From NCBI RefSeq assembly GCF_947500325.1, contig NZ_CANMRQ010000003.1, forward strand, positions 62,001 through 126,000: DNA of 64,000 nt, written 5' to 3'. A program made the position numbers and the translations under genes. This stretch comes from an uncultured Lacinutrix sp. Lineage in GTDB: Bacteria; Bacteroidota; Bacteroidia; Flavobacteriales; Flavobacteriaceae. Within the stretch, counting starts at the first letter, position 1; each line of letters begins with the position of its first letter. Positions 36,699-45,610 of the stretch are shown piece by piece. The notes beneath the pieces are model-generated. The model had not been told where the DNA came from and did no database searches. It was given only the letters and a program-made list of their open reading frames with translations.

Positions 36699-37397
36699 AT
36701 GGATTTAATTCTCTACGCACTAGCACCAATTTTTATTATCATCTTTTATATCTACTTAAAAGATAAATATGAAAAAGAGCCTAAAGGCTTACTATTAGTT
36801 TCCTTTTTATTAGGAGCAATTGTTAGTATTATTATAACAACTTTACTTTATAAAGTTTTTGATATTATAGTACCATTAACTAATAGTTTAAGTGTTTTAC
36901 AACAGTTTGTACAAGCTTTTTTTGTTGTTGGTTTTACCGAGGAGTTAAGCAAATATCTTATTGTTCTATTATTTGCGCAACGCAGAAAAGAATTTAATGA
37001 ACCCTTTGATGGTATTGTATACGCCGTTATGGTTTCTATGGGATTTGCTGCAACCGAAAATATTTTTTACGTTTTAGAGAATGGAGTACCTACAGCTATT
37101 TTAAGAGCATTTACTGCAGTTCCAGCACATGCAACTTTTGGTATTTTAATGGGTTATTTTATGGGGAAAGCTAAGTTTTCTAACAATAGAATAGTATTAA
37201 ATCTTACCGGTTTAGCATTAGCTATTTTATTTCATGGTGCTTACGATTTCTTCTTGTTTATCGATTTTATTCCAGGTATATGGATTGGTGCATTTGTTTC
37301 ACTTTTTATAGGTATATTTCTATCTCGAAAAGCAATAAAAAGACATCAAACTGCTTCACGTTTTAAAGATCTTGAAAATACAGATTCGTCCTCTTAA
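36699..37397 (+). CDS. PrsW family intramembrane metalloprotease
   Basis: This 232-residue protein has seven or eight transmembrane helices. The PrsW/CPBP-type active-site motifs are present: FTEELSKY (paired Glu, residues about 77-84), AATENIFYVLE and PAHATFGILMGY, with a final HGAYDFFLF. In Bacillus PrsW cuts an anti-sigma factor, and here no target is adjacent. It follows the NUDIX gene by 18 nt and probably shares its transcript. Confidence 0.85.
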   Translation: MDLILYALAPIFIIIFYIYLKDKYEKEPKGLLLVSFLLGAIVSIIITTLLYKVFDIIVPLTNSLSVLQQFVQAFFVVGFTEELSKYLIVLLFAQRRKEFNEPFDGIVYAVMVSMGFAATENIFYVLENGVPTAILRAFTAVPAHATFGILMGYFMGKAKFSNNRIVLNLTGLALAILFHGAYDFFLFIDFIPGIWIGAFVSLFIGIFLSRKAIKRHQTASRFKDLENTDSSS

Positions 37398-37436
37398 AGG
37401 TAATATTTTGTATCTTTAAATGTATAAACCTCCGTT

Positions 37437-38066
37437 ATGCAAAAGAGTATCAAATACATCTTATTCTTTTTTATTATACAATCGTGTGCAACAAAAAAAT
37501 ATATTGATAGAGAACAATTAAAAGGTCCTATTTCTAATATCACAGAAAAGACTTATAATGTTCAAGATGAAGGAAATGTATTAGTTACAAGAAAAGAAAT
37601 GCGTCTTACAAAAAATGGACGCATAAAATATTCTGAAACGTTTGATGCCAATAACAAGAAAATAGAAACGACAGAAAAAAAACTCTTCTTCGAAAAAAAA
37701 TCATTTCCAGATAAAGAAGCTTATTATTGTAAAACTAGATGGAAACCTGGATTGAGAGAGCGTATAAGCTGTTACTCACAAAAAAGGTATAAGCAAAATG
37801 AAATTATAGCACATTACTTAAAAGATGGTAGAATAGACTTTATTATAGATAATTTTACGACTTTTTATAAGCACTCTTATCAATACAATAAAAATAACAA
37901 ACTATTAAAAACAGTTACTATAACTAGTAATAATGCAAAACCAATAGAAGAGGTAATTATAAAATGCCTCACAAAAGACAATTATAACAATTGTACGCAA
38001 ATAGAAAAAAACTATTCTAAAGCTAAAACAAAAGAGCTTATAGAACGTACATATAACTATGACTAG
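37437..38066 (+). CDS. hypothetical lipoprotein
   Basis: The 209-residue protein has a lipoprotein signal (MQKSIKYILFFFIIQSC, Cys17). The body contains antiparallel strand repeats, with segments MRLTKNGRIKYSETFDANNKK, YLKDGRIDFIIDNFTTFYK and YQYNKNNKLLKTVTI. They recall the RHS/YD-like hairpin repeats common in Bacteroidota lipoproteins. No catalytic motif is seen. It is 39 nt downstream of the PrsW gene. Function unknown. Confidence 0.6.
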   Translation: MQKSIKYILFFFIIQSCATKKYIDREQLKGPISNITEKTYNVQDEGNVLVTRKEMRLTKNGRIKYSETFDANNKKIETTEKKLFFEKKSFPDKEAYYCKTRWKPGLRERISCYSQKRYKQNEIIAHYLKDGRIDFIIDNFTTFYKHSYQYNKNNKLLKTVTITSNNAKPIEEVIIKCLTKDNYNNCTQIEKNYSKAKTKELIERTYNYD

Positions 38067-38070
38067 TCTT

Positions 38071-38694
38071 TTATAAATTAAAAATAGATTTTACAGAGGC
38101 GATAATATACTCTACTCCGATAGCAATAACTATAAAGCCAATAATTCTAGACAACGCATTTATTCCAGAAGCGCCTAAAAACTTCACAATAAAATAGGCA
38201 CTTTTCAATACTAGATAAATAGTTAATGCTGTCAAAGTCATAGCTCCTACAATTATTAAAATATCTGTAGTGAATTTGTATTCTTGGTTATAAGTAATTA
38301 ATAGTGAAATGGTTCCAGGACCAGCCAACATTGGTATTGCTAAAGGTGTTAATGAAATCGCTTCACGGGAGTGGATATCATCCTGCACCTTTTGTCGTTT
38401 CATACCTTTATGTTCACGAAATTTCCCTGTTAGTAAAGCAAAACCGGAAGACGCTATAATCATACCACCTGCTATTTTTAAGGCATTTAAGCTAATCCCG
38501 AAAAAAGATAATATATACTTCCCAGCAAAGAATGATAATAATAGAATCGCTAAGACATCAATAGCGGTCCAAAATGCTGTAATAGCACGTTCTCTTTTAC
38601 TATGCTCTTGTGTTAATCCTACAAAAACTGGTACAGTTCCTAAAGGATTCATAATTGAAAATAATGCACCAAAAGCAACTAAAAATAATTCCAT
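38071..38694 (-). CDS. MarC family membrane protein (UPF0056)
   Basis: This 207-residue protein has six transmembrane helices in two three-helix halves typical of MarC/TerC-fold proteins. It starts with a motif (FSIMNPLGTVPVF) conserved in the family and repeats PLAIPMLAGPGTISLLI in the second half. MarC was once linked to multiple antibiotic resistance, but a transport function has not been shown. The upstream MsbA-like ABC gene lies on the same strand, separated by a 111-nt gap with a hairpin. Confidence 0.85.
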   Translation of the reverse strand: MELFLVAFGALFSIMNPLGTVPVFVGLTQEHSKRERAITAFWTAIDVLAILLLSFFAGKYILSFFGISLNALKIAGGMIIASSGFALLTGKFREHKGMKRQKVQDDIHSREAISLTPLAIPMLAGPGTISLLITYNQEYKFTTDILIIVGAMTLTALTIYLVLKSAYFIVKFLGASGINALSRIIGFIVIAIGVEYIIASVKSIFNL

Positions 38695-38773
38695 TGTTTT
38701 TGTTACAAAGAGACTCTTTTTACCGCTTCAAAAAGTTACTATAACTTTAAAGAACTATTATAGAATTGTAACC

Positions 38774-38803
38774 AAAACGCAATAATGTTAAATCAACATT
38801 GCG
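38774..38803 (-). terminator. weak intrinsic terminator for the ABC transporter gene
   Basis: Read on the minus strand, CGCAATGTT pairs with AACATTATTGCG (3-nt bulge) and is followed by TTTT, immediately after the ABC gene stop. Confidence 0.45.
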
Positions 38804-38805
38804 AA

Positions 38806-40581
38806 TTAAATCTTAGCTTGATAAGTATACAAGTCGAAATATCTGCCTTTAGTAGCAATTAACTCATCATGATTACCACGCTCAGCAATTTTACCATTTT
38901 CAATAACTAATATTTGATCTGCTTTTCGAATAGTACTTAGTCTGTGAGCAATAACAATAGTTGTTCTATTTTTAGTTAACTCGGCTAAACTTTTTTGAAT
39001 TAACGCTTCACTTTCTGTATCTAAATTAGAAGTTGCTTCATCTAGAATAATTATTTTAGGATCTGCTAGAATAGCTCTTGCTATAGCAATACGTTGTCTT
39101 TGTCCTCCAGATAACTTCACGCCTCTTTCTCCTATTAAAGTTTCTAAACCATCATCAAAACGATCTGTAAACTCATTAACATATGCTGCTTTTACTGCTG
39201 CTAACAATTGTGCTTCTGTAGCATTTGGTCTTGGGAACATAATGTTTTCACGAATGGTGCCTTCAAATAAGAATTCATCTTGTAAAACCACACCTAGATG
39301 CTTTCTGAAGCTCTTTAGTTTAACTTTCGATAAATCTTTACCATCTATAGTTATTTCACCAGACTCAGGATTTAAAAAGGTAGCAGATAATCCTGCTATA
39401 GTAGATTTTCCAGAACCAGAACTTCCAACTAAAGCAATTACAGAACCAGAAGGTGCATTAAAATCTATATTATGCAATACAGGCTTATCTTCTTCGTATG
39501 CAAAGGATACATCCTTAAAAGCGATATCTCCTTTTAAATCTTGAAGTTCTATTGTTCTATTCGTATCATCGTCTTCTGCTGCCATATTCATTAATTCTTC
39601 AGTACGATCTAAACCAGCTAATGCTTCCGTTAATTGGCTACCAATATTACTCATTTGTACAATTGGTGCGACCATGAATGCTAGTAGAAACATAAACTCT
39701 AAAAACTGACCTGAAGTAATTTCGTCTTGCATCATATAATAACCACCAATACCCATAATTCCAGCAGAAGCAAGTCCAATTAGAAAAGTTGAAGAACTCG
39801 TCATTATAGCTGTAGCTGTCATACTTTTCTTTACATTTTTAAAGATATTGTCTACACCTTTTTCAAAAACTATATTTTCTTGATCTTCAGCATTAAAAGC
39901 TTTTATAACACGTATACCTGCTAACGTTTCGGTTAAACGGCCTTTAACCTCAGCATTAATTTTTCCTCTAGCTCTAAAAATGGGGCGAATGTATTTAAAA
40001 GCCTTCAAGGCTACAAAACCAAAAACAGACAATGGAATAAATACAAATAAAGTCATCCAAAGATTGATATCAATTAGTAATTTAACAGAAATTATAGCTG
40101 TAACCGTTCCTCCAACTAATTGTACCAAACCTGTACCAATAAGATTTCTTACACCTTCAACGTCACTCATTATTCTTGATACTAATGCACCAGATTTAGT
40201 ATTATCAAAAAAACTAATAGGCAATGACAATACTTTTTTTTGCACTTGAGAACGCAATTCACTAATTAAATATTGAGCTTGAATACTTAAAACTTTAGTC
40301 AATAAAAAAGAAGTGATTGCTTGAATCAAAATTGATGCAATAACAATAATAATCAATGTATATAATTGATTGTAATCTTTACTTGGAACTACTTGATCAA
40401 GCAAGACTTTACTTTGCATTGGCAAAACCAAACCAGCTAAACTACGAATAACAATAAGAATTAAGCCTATAAACACTAATTTCCTTCTTGGCCAAATAAT
40501 AGTTTTAAAAGCCTGTTTTAAGGTTACTTTAGGTTTCTTCTTATTTTTTATATCTGAAGAATTGTCTTTCAGGTGCTGCAT
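38806..40581 (-). CDS. MsbA-like ABC transporter, fused permease and ATPase
   Basis: This 591-residue half-transporter has a six-helix type IV exporter permease (about 30-330) and an ATPase domain with Walker A GSSGSGKST, Q-loop LQDEFLFEG, signature LSGGQRQRIAIARA, Walker B IIILDEAT and H-switch IVIAHRLST. Such homodimers flip lipid A precursors or other lipids and drugs to the periplasm. Which is moved here is not known. An N-terminal Lys-rich extension (KNKKKPKV) is typical of Bacteroidota members. The DUF1572 gene ends 20 nt upstream. Confidence 0.9.
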   Translation of the reverse strand: MQHLKDNSSDIKNKKKPKVTLKQAFKTIIWPRRKLVFIGLILIVIRSLAGLVLPMQSKVLLDQVVPSKDYNQLYTLIIIVIASILIQAITSFLLTKVLSIQAQYLISELRSQVQKKVLSLPISFFDNTKSGALVSRIMSDVEGVRNLIGTGLVQLVGGTVTAIISVKLLIDINLWMTLFVFIPLSVFGFVALKAFKYIRPIFRARGKINAEVKGRLTETLAGIRVIKAFNAEDQENIVFEKGVDNIFKNVKKSMTATAIMTSSSTFLIGLASAGIMGIGGYYMMQDEITSGQFLEFMFLLAFMVAPIVQMSNIGSQLTEALAGLDRTEELMNMAAEDDDTNRTIELQDLKGDIAFKDVSFAYEEDKPVLHNIDFNAPSGSVIALVGSSGSGKSTIAGLSATFLNPESGEITIDGKDLSKVKLKSFRKHLGVVLQDEFLFEGTIRENIMFPRPNATEAQLLAAVKAAYVNEFTDRFDDGLETLIGERGVKLSGGQRQRIAIARAILADPKIIILDEATSNLDTESEALIQKSLAELTKNRTTIVIAHRLSTIRKADQILVIENGKIAERGNHDELIATKGRYFDLYTYQAKI

Positions 40582-40601
40582 GTATTTTTTGTGTAAAGGT
40601 A

Positions 40602-41045
40602 CTACTCTATTAAACGTCTATGATAATTTATTTGCCCTAAATGATACGCTAAATGCATCGTTAAATGCACTAAAAAATATTCTGTAGTCATCGTATCTTC
40701 ATTTACGCGACGCTTATACTCTTTTTGTAAATCGGTCGCAGTTAAAGTCTTTAAGGTATTCTCAATAATTATTATAACGGCATCTACTTGCTGTAGTAAT
40801 GCTTCCCTTGGAACATCTTTTAAAGAAAATTCTAAATCCCTTTGTCTTACATAACCTGTATTACCTATAGTCGCGCCAATAAAATGGTTAAGATTACCAA
40901 CAAGATGTAAGCATAAATTACCTGCAGAATTAGAAATATCTTTTGGGGTAACCCAAAGATTACTTTCATTTTTATAGAGACAAATTTCTGTTTTTAATCT
41001 CTCTAAATCTCTCTTAAATAATTTTATTAATGTCTCTATGAGCAT
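40602..41045 (-). CDS. DinB-like protein (DUF1572)
   Basis: From ATG 41043-41045 the protein has 147 residues and starts MLIETLIKLFKRDLERL, the usual start of the DUF1572 subset. An in-frame ATG at 41069 adds eight Lys- and Ile-rich residues and is less likely. Metal-ligand histidines are seen in CLHLVGNLNHFIGA and VHLTMHLAYHLGQINYHR. It is a four-helix-bundle protein, possibly a thiol transferase. It is 20 nt from the ABC transporter gene and may be co-transcribed with it. Confidence 0.8.
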   Translation of the reverse strand: MLIETLIKLFKRDLERLKTEICLYKNESNLWVTPKDISNSAGNLCLHLVGNLNHFIGATIGNTGYVRQRDLEFSLKDVPREALLQQVDAVIIIIENTLKTLTATDLQKEYKRRVNEDTMTTEYFLVHLTMHLAYHLGQINYHRRLIE

Positions 41046-41093
41046 ATTGATTTTTTTTATATTTTTCAATGTAAAAATAGGTAATAATTGGCT

Positions 41094-41101
41094 TATTTTT
41101 G
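41094..41101 (+). promoter_or_regulatory. TATTTTTG -7 box at the MFS start
   Basis: TATTTTTG ends 4 nt before the ATG at 41106. A transcript started at the usual spacing would begin at or next to the start codon, so this mRNA could be leaderless. It also rules out the TTG at 41088. Confidence 0.5.
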
Positions 41102-41105
41102 CCCA

Positions 41106-42308
41106 ATGCTAGACCGCCAACCTCTAAAAAAAGAATTTGTAGCATTAATGGCTGCATTAATGTCTTTAGTTGCTTTATCAATAGATGCTTTACTGCCTGC
41201 TTTACCTGAAATAGGTGCTACTTTAGGCGTTAAAAATCCCGCGAACAACCAATTATTAATCACCATGATCTTTTTAGGTTTAGGTTTTGGTCAATTAATT
41301 TTTGGACCATTATCAGATAGCTTTGGACGTAAATCTATGGTCTACTTTGGTTTTATCATTTTTGTTATTGCTAGTATTATTTGTGTAACCACGAAGAGTT
41401 TTGAAATGATGATTATTGGCCGTGTTTTACAAGGCATTGGATTATCGTCCCCAAGAACTATTGCCATAGCAATGATACGTGATACTTATAGTGGTGATTA
41501 TATGGCAAAAGTATTATCAATTGTTGTCATGTTTTTTATTTTGGTTCCTATAATTGCACCTACTTTTGGACAACTACTTTTAAATGTTTCAGACTGGACA
41601 GCAATTTTTAATAGTAACTTAATTATTGGTTTATTAATTATAATCTGGTTTTGGCAACGACAGCCTGAAACATTGTCTAATAAAAACCGAATCCCTTTTT
41701 CTTTTAAAATTTTTATCACAGGCACTAAGGAGTTTTTTAAATATAAGGCATCTGTTGCATTTACCTTAATCTCTGGATTTATTACAGGTTCTTTTATGGT
41801 GTATTTAAGTACCTCTCAACAAATATTTCAAGAGCAATATGGTTTAGGAGAATTATTTCCATACTTCTTTGCTAGTACAGCAATCGCTGTTGGTGCTTCT
41901 ACATTTTTAAATAGTCGTTTAGTAGTAAAATATGGTTCTATGCGTATTGCTTATATAGCTACAATAGCCTATGTTGTAATATCTTTACTTTACATTCTAT
42001 TATACTTTAATGGTAACCCAAGTATCTATATACTTATTAGCTTTTTTATGGTTCAGTTTTTTGCTGTGGGTTTACTTTTTGGAAATCTTCGTGCCTTAGC
42101 TATGGAACCGCTAGGTCATATTGCTGGTATTGGTGCTGCTATTAATGGCTTCATATCTACAATAATGGCTGTACCCATTGCTAATTATATTGGTAGTTTT
42201 GTAAAAACCTCTGTATTACCTTTATTTATTGGCTTTTCTTTATTTGGAGTATTATCCTTTGTTGTTTTTTTATATGTAAAACAAAAACGCACTTTAGTTA
42301 AAGCCTAA
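41106..42308 (+). CDS. MFS multidrug transporter (Bcr/CflA subfamily)
   Basis: From ATG 41106 the protein is 400 residues with twelve transmembrane helices. Motif A of the major facilitator family is clear (GFGQLIFGPLSDSFGRKSMV), and the subfamily signature SIDALLPALPEIGATLG opens helix 1. RVLQGIGLSSPRTIAIAMIRD is the motif-C-like segment of drug:H+ antiporters. It would export small toxic molecules, with specificity unknown. It stands alone, and its stop interlocks with that of the convergent tube gene. Confidence 0.88.
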   Translation: MLDRQPLKKEFVALMAALMSLVALSIDALLPALPEIGATLGVKNPANNQLLITMIFLGLGFGQLIFGPLSDSFGRKSMVYFGFIIFVIASIICVTTKSFEMMIIGRVLQGIGLSSPRTIAIAMIRDTYSGDYMAKVLSIVVMFFILVPIIAPTFGQLLLNVSDWTAIFNSNLIIGLLIIIWFWQRQPETLSNKNRIPFSFKIFITGTKEFFKYKASVAFTLISGFITGSFMVYLSTSQQIFQEQYGLGELFPYFFASTAIAVGASTFLNSRLVVKYGSMRIAYIATIAYVVISLLYILLYFNGNPSIYILISFFMVQFFAVGLLFGNLRALAMEPLGHIAGIGAAINGFISTIMAVPIANYIGSFVKTSVLPLFIGFSLFGVLSFVVFLYVKQKRTLVKA

Positions 42309-42766
42309 TTACCACCATTGCAAATAGTGAGTTTCTCATGAGCAATCTCTAGAGTATCGATAGCAACTTCATTGCCATCAGATTTTAAATCTGTACTGGT
42401 TATTTTTGTCGGCCAAGCATTATCTAATTGCCATTGTATAGTAACAGTACCGTTTTCATCTAATAGCTTAATAATAACAGTTTGTCTCTTAATTGTATTC
42501 ATAGAAATTTGAGCATGCCATTCCCAAAAAGTAGCATCATTTACAAAAACACCTCTTTTCATAGTAATATTACCATACTTTACAATACCTGGCATGTTTT
42601 CTACTGAAAATAAAGCGCTATTATTTTTACGGTATTCTATAATTTGATTTTCTACATCCATTCCAGAAACCTCTTGAAATGCTACATTTTTGAGAGTGTT
42701 TCCAAAATCTACTTCAAATCTAAACTTTGGCATTGGCCAAACAGCATTTTCATTATCTACAGGCAT
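42305..42766 (-). CDS. contractile tail tube protein (T4 gp19-like, eCIS/phage type)
   Basis: This 153-residue protein has the phage T4 gp19 / conserved tail-tube fold (TIGR02241-like pattern): PMPKFRFEVDFGNTLKNVAFQEVSGMDVE at the N-terminus, YRKNNSALFSVENMPGIVKYGNITMKRG, and TIQWQLDNAWPTKITSTDLKSDGNEVAIDTLEIAHEKL at the end. The GNITMKRG strand and the NAWPTK loop are hallmarks of inner-tube subunits that stack in hexameric rings inside a sheath. It follows the sheath gene by 15 nt. No capsid, tape measure, baseplate or spike gene accompanies it. Confidence 0.85.
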   Translation of the reverse strand: MPVDNENAVWPMPKFRFEVDFGNTLKNVAFQEVSGMDVENQIIEYRKNNSALFSVENMPGIVKYGNITMKRGVFVNDATFWEWHAQISMNTIKRQTVIIKLLDENGTVTIQWQLDNAWPTKITSTDLKSDGNEVAIDTLEIAHEKLTICNGGN

Positions 42767-42781
42767 ACTATATTTTTTTAA

Positions 42782-44353
42782 CTAACTTGATTTTGCCATT
42801 TCTTGTTGAAACGTGATAACTATAAATTCTGCTGGGCGTACTACAGCCACTTTTATAGTAACATTCATAAATCCATTTAAAAGGTCTTCAGAAGTCATTG
42901 TTGTACCTAATCCGCAGGCTACAGAAAAGGCATCTGCAGCTGTTGCTCCTTGTAATCCGCCTTCTTTCCATATAGTAGTTAAAAAACTACTTATCATTGC
43001 TTTAACGCCTTCCCAAGTGTTCTTATCATTAGGCTCAAAGACGTAAGCATGTGCGGCAAGTTTACAAGATTGCTCTATAAAAGTCATTGTTCTACGTACT
43101 GGTAAATATTTCCAATCTAAACTATTACCATCTAAAGTTCGTGCACCCCAAATTAAAATCCCTAAGCCATTAAAAAAACGAATGGCATTAATAGACTTAC
43201 CAGATACTGCATCGACATTTAAATCACCTTGTTGAGATTCTGATAACCTAATAGGTAAACTAACAGCTCCAACAATAGAAGTATTTGCTGGTGCTTGCCA
43301 AACACCTTCTTGATTATCTATAGTTGTCATAACACCTGCCATTGCACCACTAGGTGGTAATATATTAGCTTGTGCAAGTACCTGTTTAATAATTGCACTA
43401 TACGTTTTACTCGCATTTAATAAAGCGTTATGCCCTTGGCTAGTAGTTAACGTTTTCTTTTTAATAGTATCAATAATAGTAGCTACAGATGGATTTGGAT
43501 TGTTTTCAGGGCTTAATAACGACGCTAACAAATCAATATTACCTGCAAATAGATTGGTATAATCGATATCTGTATTTTGCATAATGCTTGTTCCAATAAA
43601 TGGATAATATGCCGTACCGTAATCTAAAGCATTACTTCCTGTATTATTTCTAAAAGTCTCAATATCTTTAGTATATAGTATTGGATCTGGAGTATTACCG
43701 CCTATAACATCAAAAATGCTAATAGCCGTTTGCATTTCAGTATTTTGAAGTAACATAGACTGCATTAATGTACCATTATTTTCTATTGACAGTAATGTTG
43801 CTTCTGGACAAATGTACATTGTAGGTTCTGTTTCATTTTTCAATAAAGCTAAACCAGCTTGTAACTCATTTAACTTCACATTTGGATTTACAATCTGTTC
43901 TCCAGCAGTTATAGGTTTTTTGGACGATTCTCCATACGTACCAACCGAAACAATATACGCGTCTCCGCCTCCATTTTCATAAAACAATCTAATACTGTTG
44001 TACAAATAATAAATGGTATTAGGGTCTGGAACGATACTATAATACTTACCATCAATAAGTATATAATTGCCCTTTTCTGGCTGATCCATTTGTTCTACTA
44101 AATAATATTCAGGACTGTATTGCTTTGTTGGACTTGCTGGTGCAGCTGGATCTGGATAACAATATATCGCTTGAAACTCTGCAAATGATGTGATTTTCAT
44201 TGCGACATTAGTATACGACTTCCCTTCAAATAAGGCTTGCGGCGTATACCCAATAAATGCAGGAACAGCTGTTGCCACTGGAACTACAGAATTAGGAAAA
44301 GCATTTGTTTCATTTATATATACACCTGGTGATTTAATATTAGATTCAATCAT
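42782..44353 (-). CDS. contractile tail sheath protein
   Basis: The 523-residue sheath subunit starts with the family motif KSPGVYINET, has a variable middle with a VYIVSVGTYG-like strand and ends with the conserved C-terminal part: VDAVSGKSINAIRFFNGLGILIWGARTLD, the EQSCKLAAHAYVFEPNDKNTW helix and FMNVTIKVAVVRPAEFIVITFQQEM. The C-terminal beta-strand is the arm that links sheath subunits in contractile systems. The pairing with a tube gene matches extracellular contractile injection systems (Afp/PVC-like) and myophage tails, but only these two structural genes are present. Confidence 0.88.
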   Translation of the reverse strand: MIESNIKSPGVYINETNAFPNSVVPVATAVPAFIGYTPQALFEGKSYTNVAMKITSFAEFQAIYCYPDPAAPASPTKQYSPEYYLVEQMDQPEKGNYILIDGKYYSIVPDPNTIYYLYNSIRLFYENGGGDAYIVSVGTYGESSKKPITAGEQIVNPNVKLNELQAGLALLKNETEPTMYICPEATLLSIENNGTLMQSMLLQNTEMQTAISIFDVIGGNTPDPILYTKDIETFRNNTGSNALDYGTAYYPFIGTSIMQNTDIDYTNLFAGNIDLLASLLSPENNPNPSVATIIDTIKKKTLTTSQGHNALLNASKTYSAIIKQVLAQANILPPSGAMAGVMTTIDNQEGVWQAPANTSIVGAVSLPIRLSESQQGDLNVDAVSGKSINAIRFFNGLGILIWGARTLDGNSLDWKYLPVRRTMTFIEQSCKLAAHAYVFEPNDKNTWEGVKAMISSFLTTIWKEGGLQGATAADAFSVACGLGTTMTSEDLLNGFMNVTIKVAVVRPAEFIVITFQQEMAKSS

Positions 44354-44466
44354 AATTATCCTTGTTGCTACAACACTTTATATTAATTATTTTAGATTTT
44401 CAAATTGCATATTATATTAATATAAAACAATAGGTATATCTACTTGTTTTTATAGTAAATGTATCA

Positions 44467-44994
44467 TCAAAAGATTCTACCATAATAGTTTAAATCTACT
44501 ACTTCTCCTTTAGTTGTTCTATAGTCTTTTCTAATAGTGCCTTCTAATTCAAAGCCATTTTTTAATGCAACATGAATACTTCCTATATTTTTACTGCCTA
44601 CTCTAGCTAAAAGCTTTCTAAAGCGATACGTCTCCATTAAATAATCGATAACTAAACCTGTGGCTCTAGTTATTATACCATTACCTTCATAAGCAGCATC
44701 TATAAAATAGCCTAATTCTGCTTTGGGAATATGCCAATCGATATTTTTAACATCTACCAAACCAACAAACTTGTTAGTCACCGTATTAATTATAATAAAT
44801 GGAAAGTAACTTTTTTCAATAATCCGTTCTTCTATTTCTTTGCAATACAATATTGTCTCTAACAGTGTTTCTGTTTTAGACACCGTACCTGCAAAAAAAT
44901 CTTCAAGTCTTCTGCGGTTAGCATCAATTAACTTAAAAAACGCTTCGCTTTCATTGGGTTTTAAAAGTTCTATTTTGTAATCGTCAAATTGCAT
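44467..44994 (-). CDS. GNAT family N-acetyltransferase (RimJ/RimL type)
   Basis: This 175-residue acetyltransferase has the GNAT acetyl-CoA loop in AELGYFIDAAYEGNGIITRATGLVIDYLM (Q/RxxGxG/A variant: EGNGII) and the ARVGSKNIGSIHVALKNGFELEGTIR segment typical of the Acetyltransf_3 group. RimJ/RimL enzymes acetylate protein N-termini, but many relatives use small amines. It has 113 nt of AT-rich sequence before the sheath gene. It could share transcription with the sheath genes, yet no functional link is visible. Confidence 0.82.
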   Translation of the reverse strand: MQFDDYKIELLKPNESEAFFKLIDANRRRLEDFFAGTVSKTETLLETILYCKEIEERIIEKSYFPFIIINTVTNKFVGLVDVKNIDWHIPKAELGYFIDAAYEGNGIITRATGLVIDYLMETYRFRKLLARVGSKNIGSIHVALKNGFELEGTIRKDYRTTKGEVVDLNYYGRIF

Positions 44995-45027
44995 TTATTT
45001 TAAAATTATAATATTACTATCATTCAT

Positions 45028-45060
45028 GAGATTGCCACGTCCTACGTCCTCGCAATGACG
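45028..45060. repeat. half-arm of a REP-like palindrome (remnant)
   Basis: It carries GAGATTGCCACGTCC and CTCGCAATGACG, the right half of the palindrome seen complete at 45611-45725. The left half is missing. Confidence 0.6.
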
Positions 45061-45097
45061 ATACATTTATGTTTTTTACTTCTAACTATCATGCTTA

Positions 45098-45268
45098 CGT
45101 CATTACGAGCTTTTCCTTAGAAAAGCGTGGTAATCTTTTGAGTTGAAATACGATTCAAACCATTACTACTATTCATGAGATTATTCACGTATACTATTTT
45201 ATTAAATCGGAATTTATGAATGCTACGCATGTGCCACGTCGTTCTTTCCATCACTCCTCGCAATGACA
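45098..45268. repeat. long imperfect palindrome downstream of GIY-YIG copy 1
   Basis: The ends CGTCATTACGAGC and CTCGCAATGACAT are inverted relative to each other (CGTCATTRCGAG). The element ends 5 nt from the nuclease stop codon and could form a transcript hairpin. Confidence 0.65.
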
Positions 45269-45273
45269 TAAAG

Positions 45274-45573
45274 TTAACTAAAGTAAAACAACCATCCATC
45301 CGATAAATCATTCCATTCAGAATTCATATATGCAATGAGCTTTTCTTTATTTTTTCTATTACCTTTTTTAATTTGTTTCTCTCTAACTATAGCTTCATCT
45401 ATTGAATTAAAAGCTTCAAAATAAACTAATTTATCACAGTTGTATTTAGATGTAAACCCTTTATATGTTTTATTTTTATGTTGGTATACTCTTTTTGTTA
45501 GATTAGAAGTAACACCAACATATATCACCGTATTATTTTTATTGGTCATGAAATACACATGAGATTCTTTCAT
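45274..45573 (-). CDS. GIY-YIG nuclease family protein, copy 1
   Basis: The 99-residue protein is a single GIY-YIG domain: VYFMTNKNNTVIYVGVTSNL holds the two GIY/YIG-equivalent strands, and RVYQHK (R28) and the metal-binding Glu in AIVREKQIKK (E65) complete the active site. The C-terminal FxSxWNDLSDGW tail is usual for the short UPF0213-like group. Stand-alone GIY-YIG proteins are candidate DNA nickases or repair nucleases. It is bracketed by palindromes at 45098-45268 and 45611-45725 and is nearly identical to copy 2. Confidence 0.85.
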   Translation of the reverse strand: MKESHVYFMTNKNNTVIYVGVTSNLTKRVYQHKNKTYKGFTSKYNCDKLVYFEAFNSIDEAIVREKQIKKGNRKNKEKLIAYMNSEWNDLSDGWLFYFS

Positions 45574-45610
45574 TGTTTATTCTCTTCTTTACTTCTTAAT
45601 ACTCAGGCTA

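Noticed and set aside
42305-44353. Prophage
   Set aside because: Only sheath and tube genes are present. There is no integrase, terminase, capsid, portal, lysis or tail assembly gene in the window.
45117-45311. Minus-strand 64-codon ORF (and its copy at 45782-45979)
   Set aside because: They run through the palindromes and overlap the ends of the GIY-YIG genes. They keep open only because the repeat unit is duplicated.
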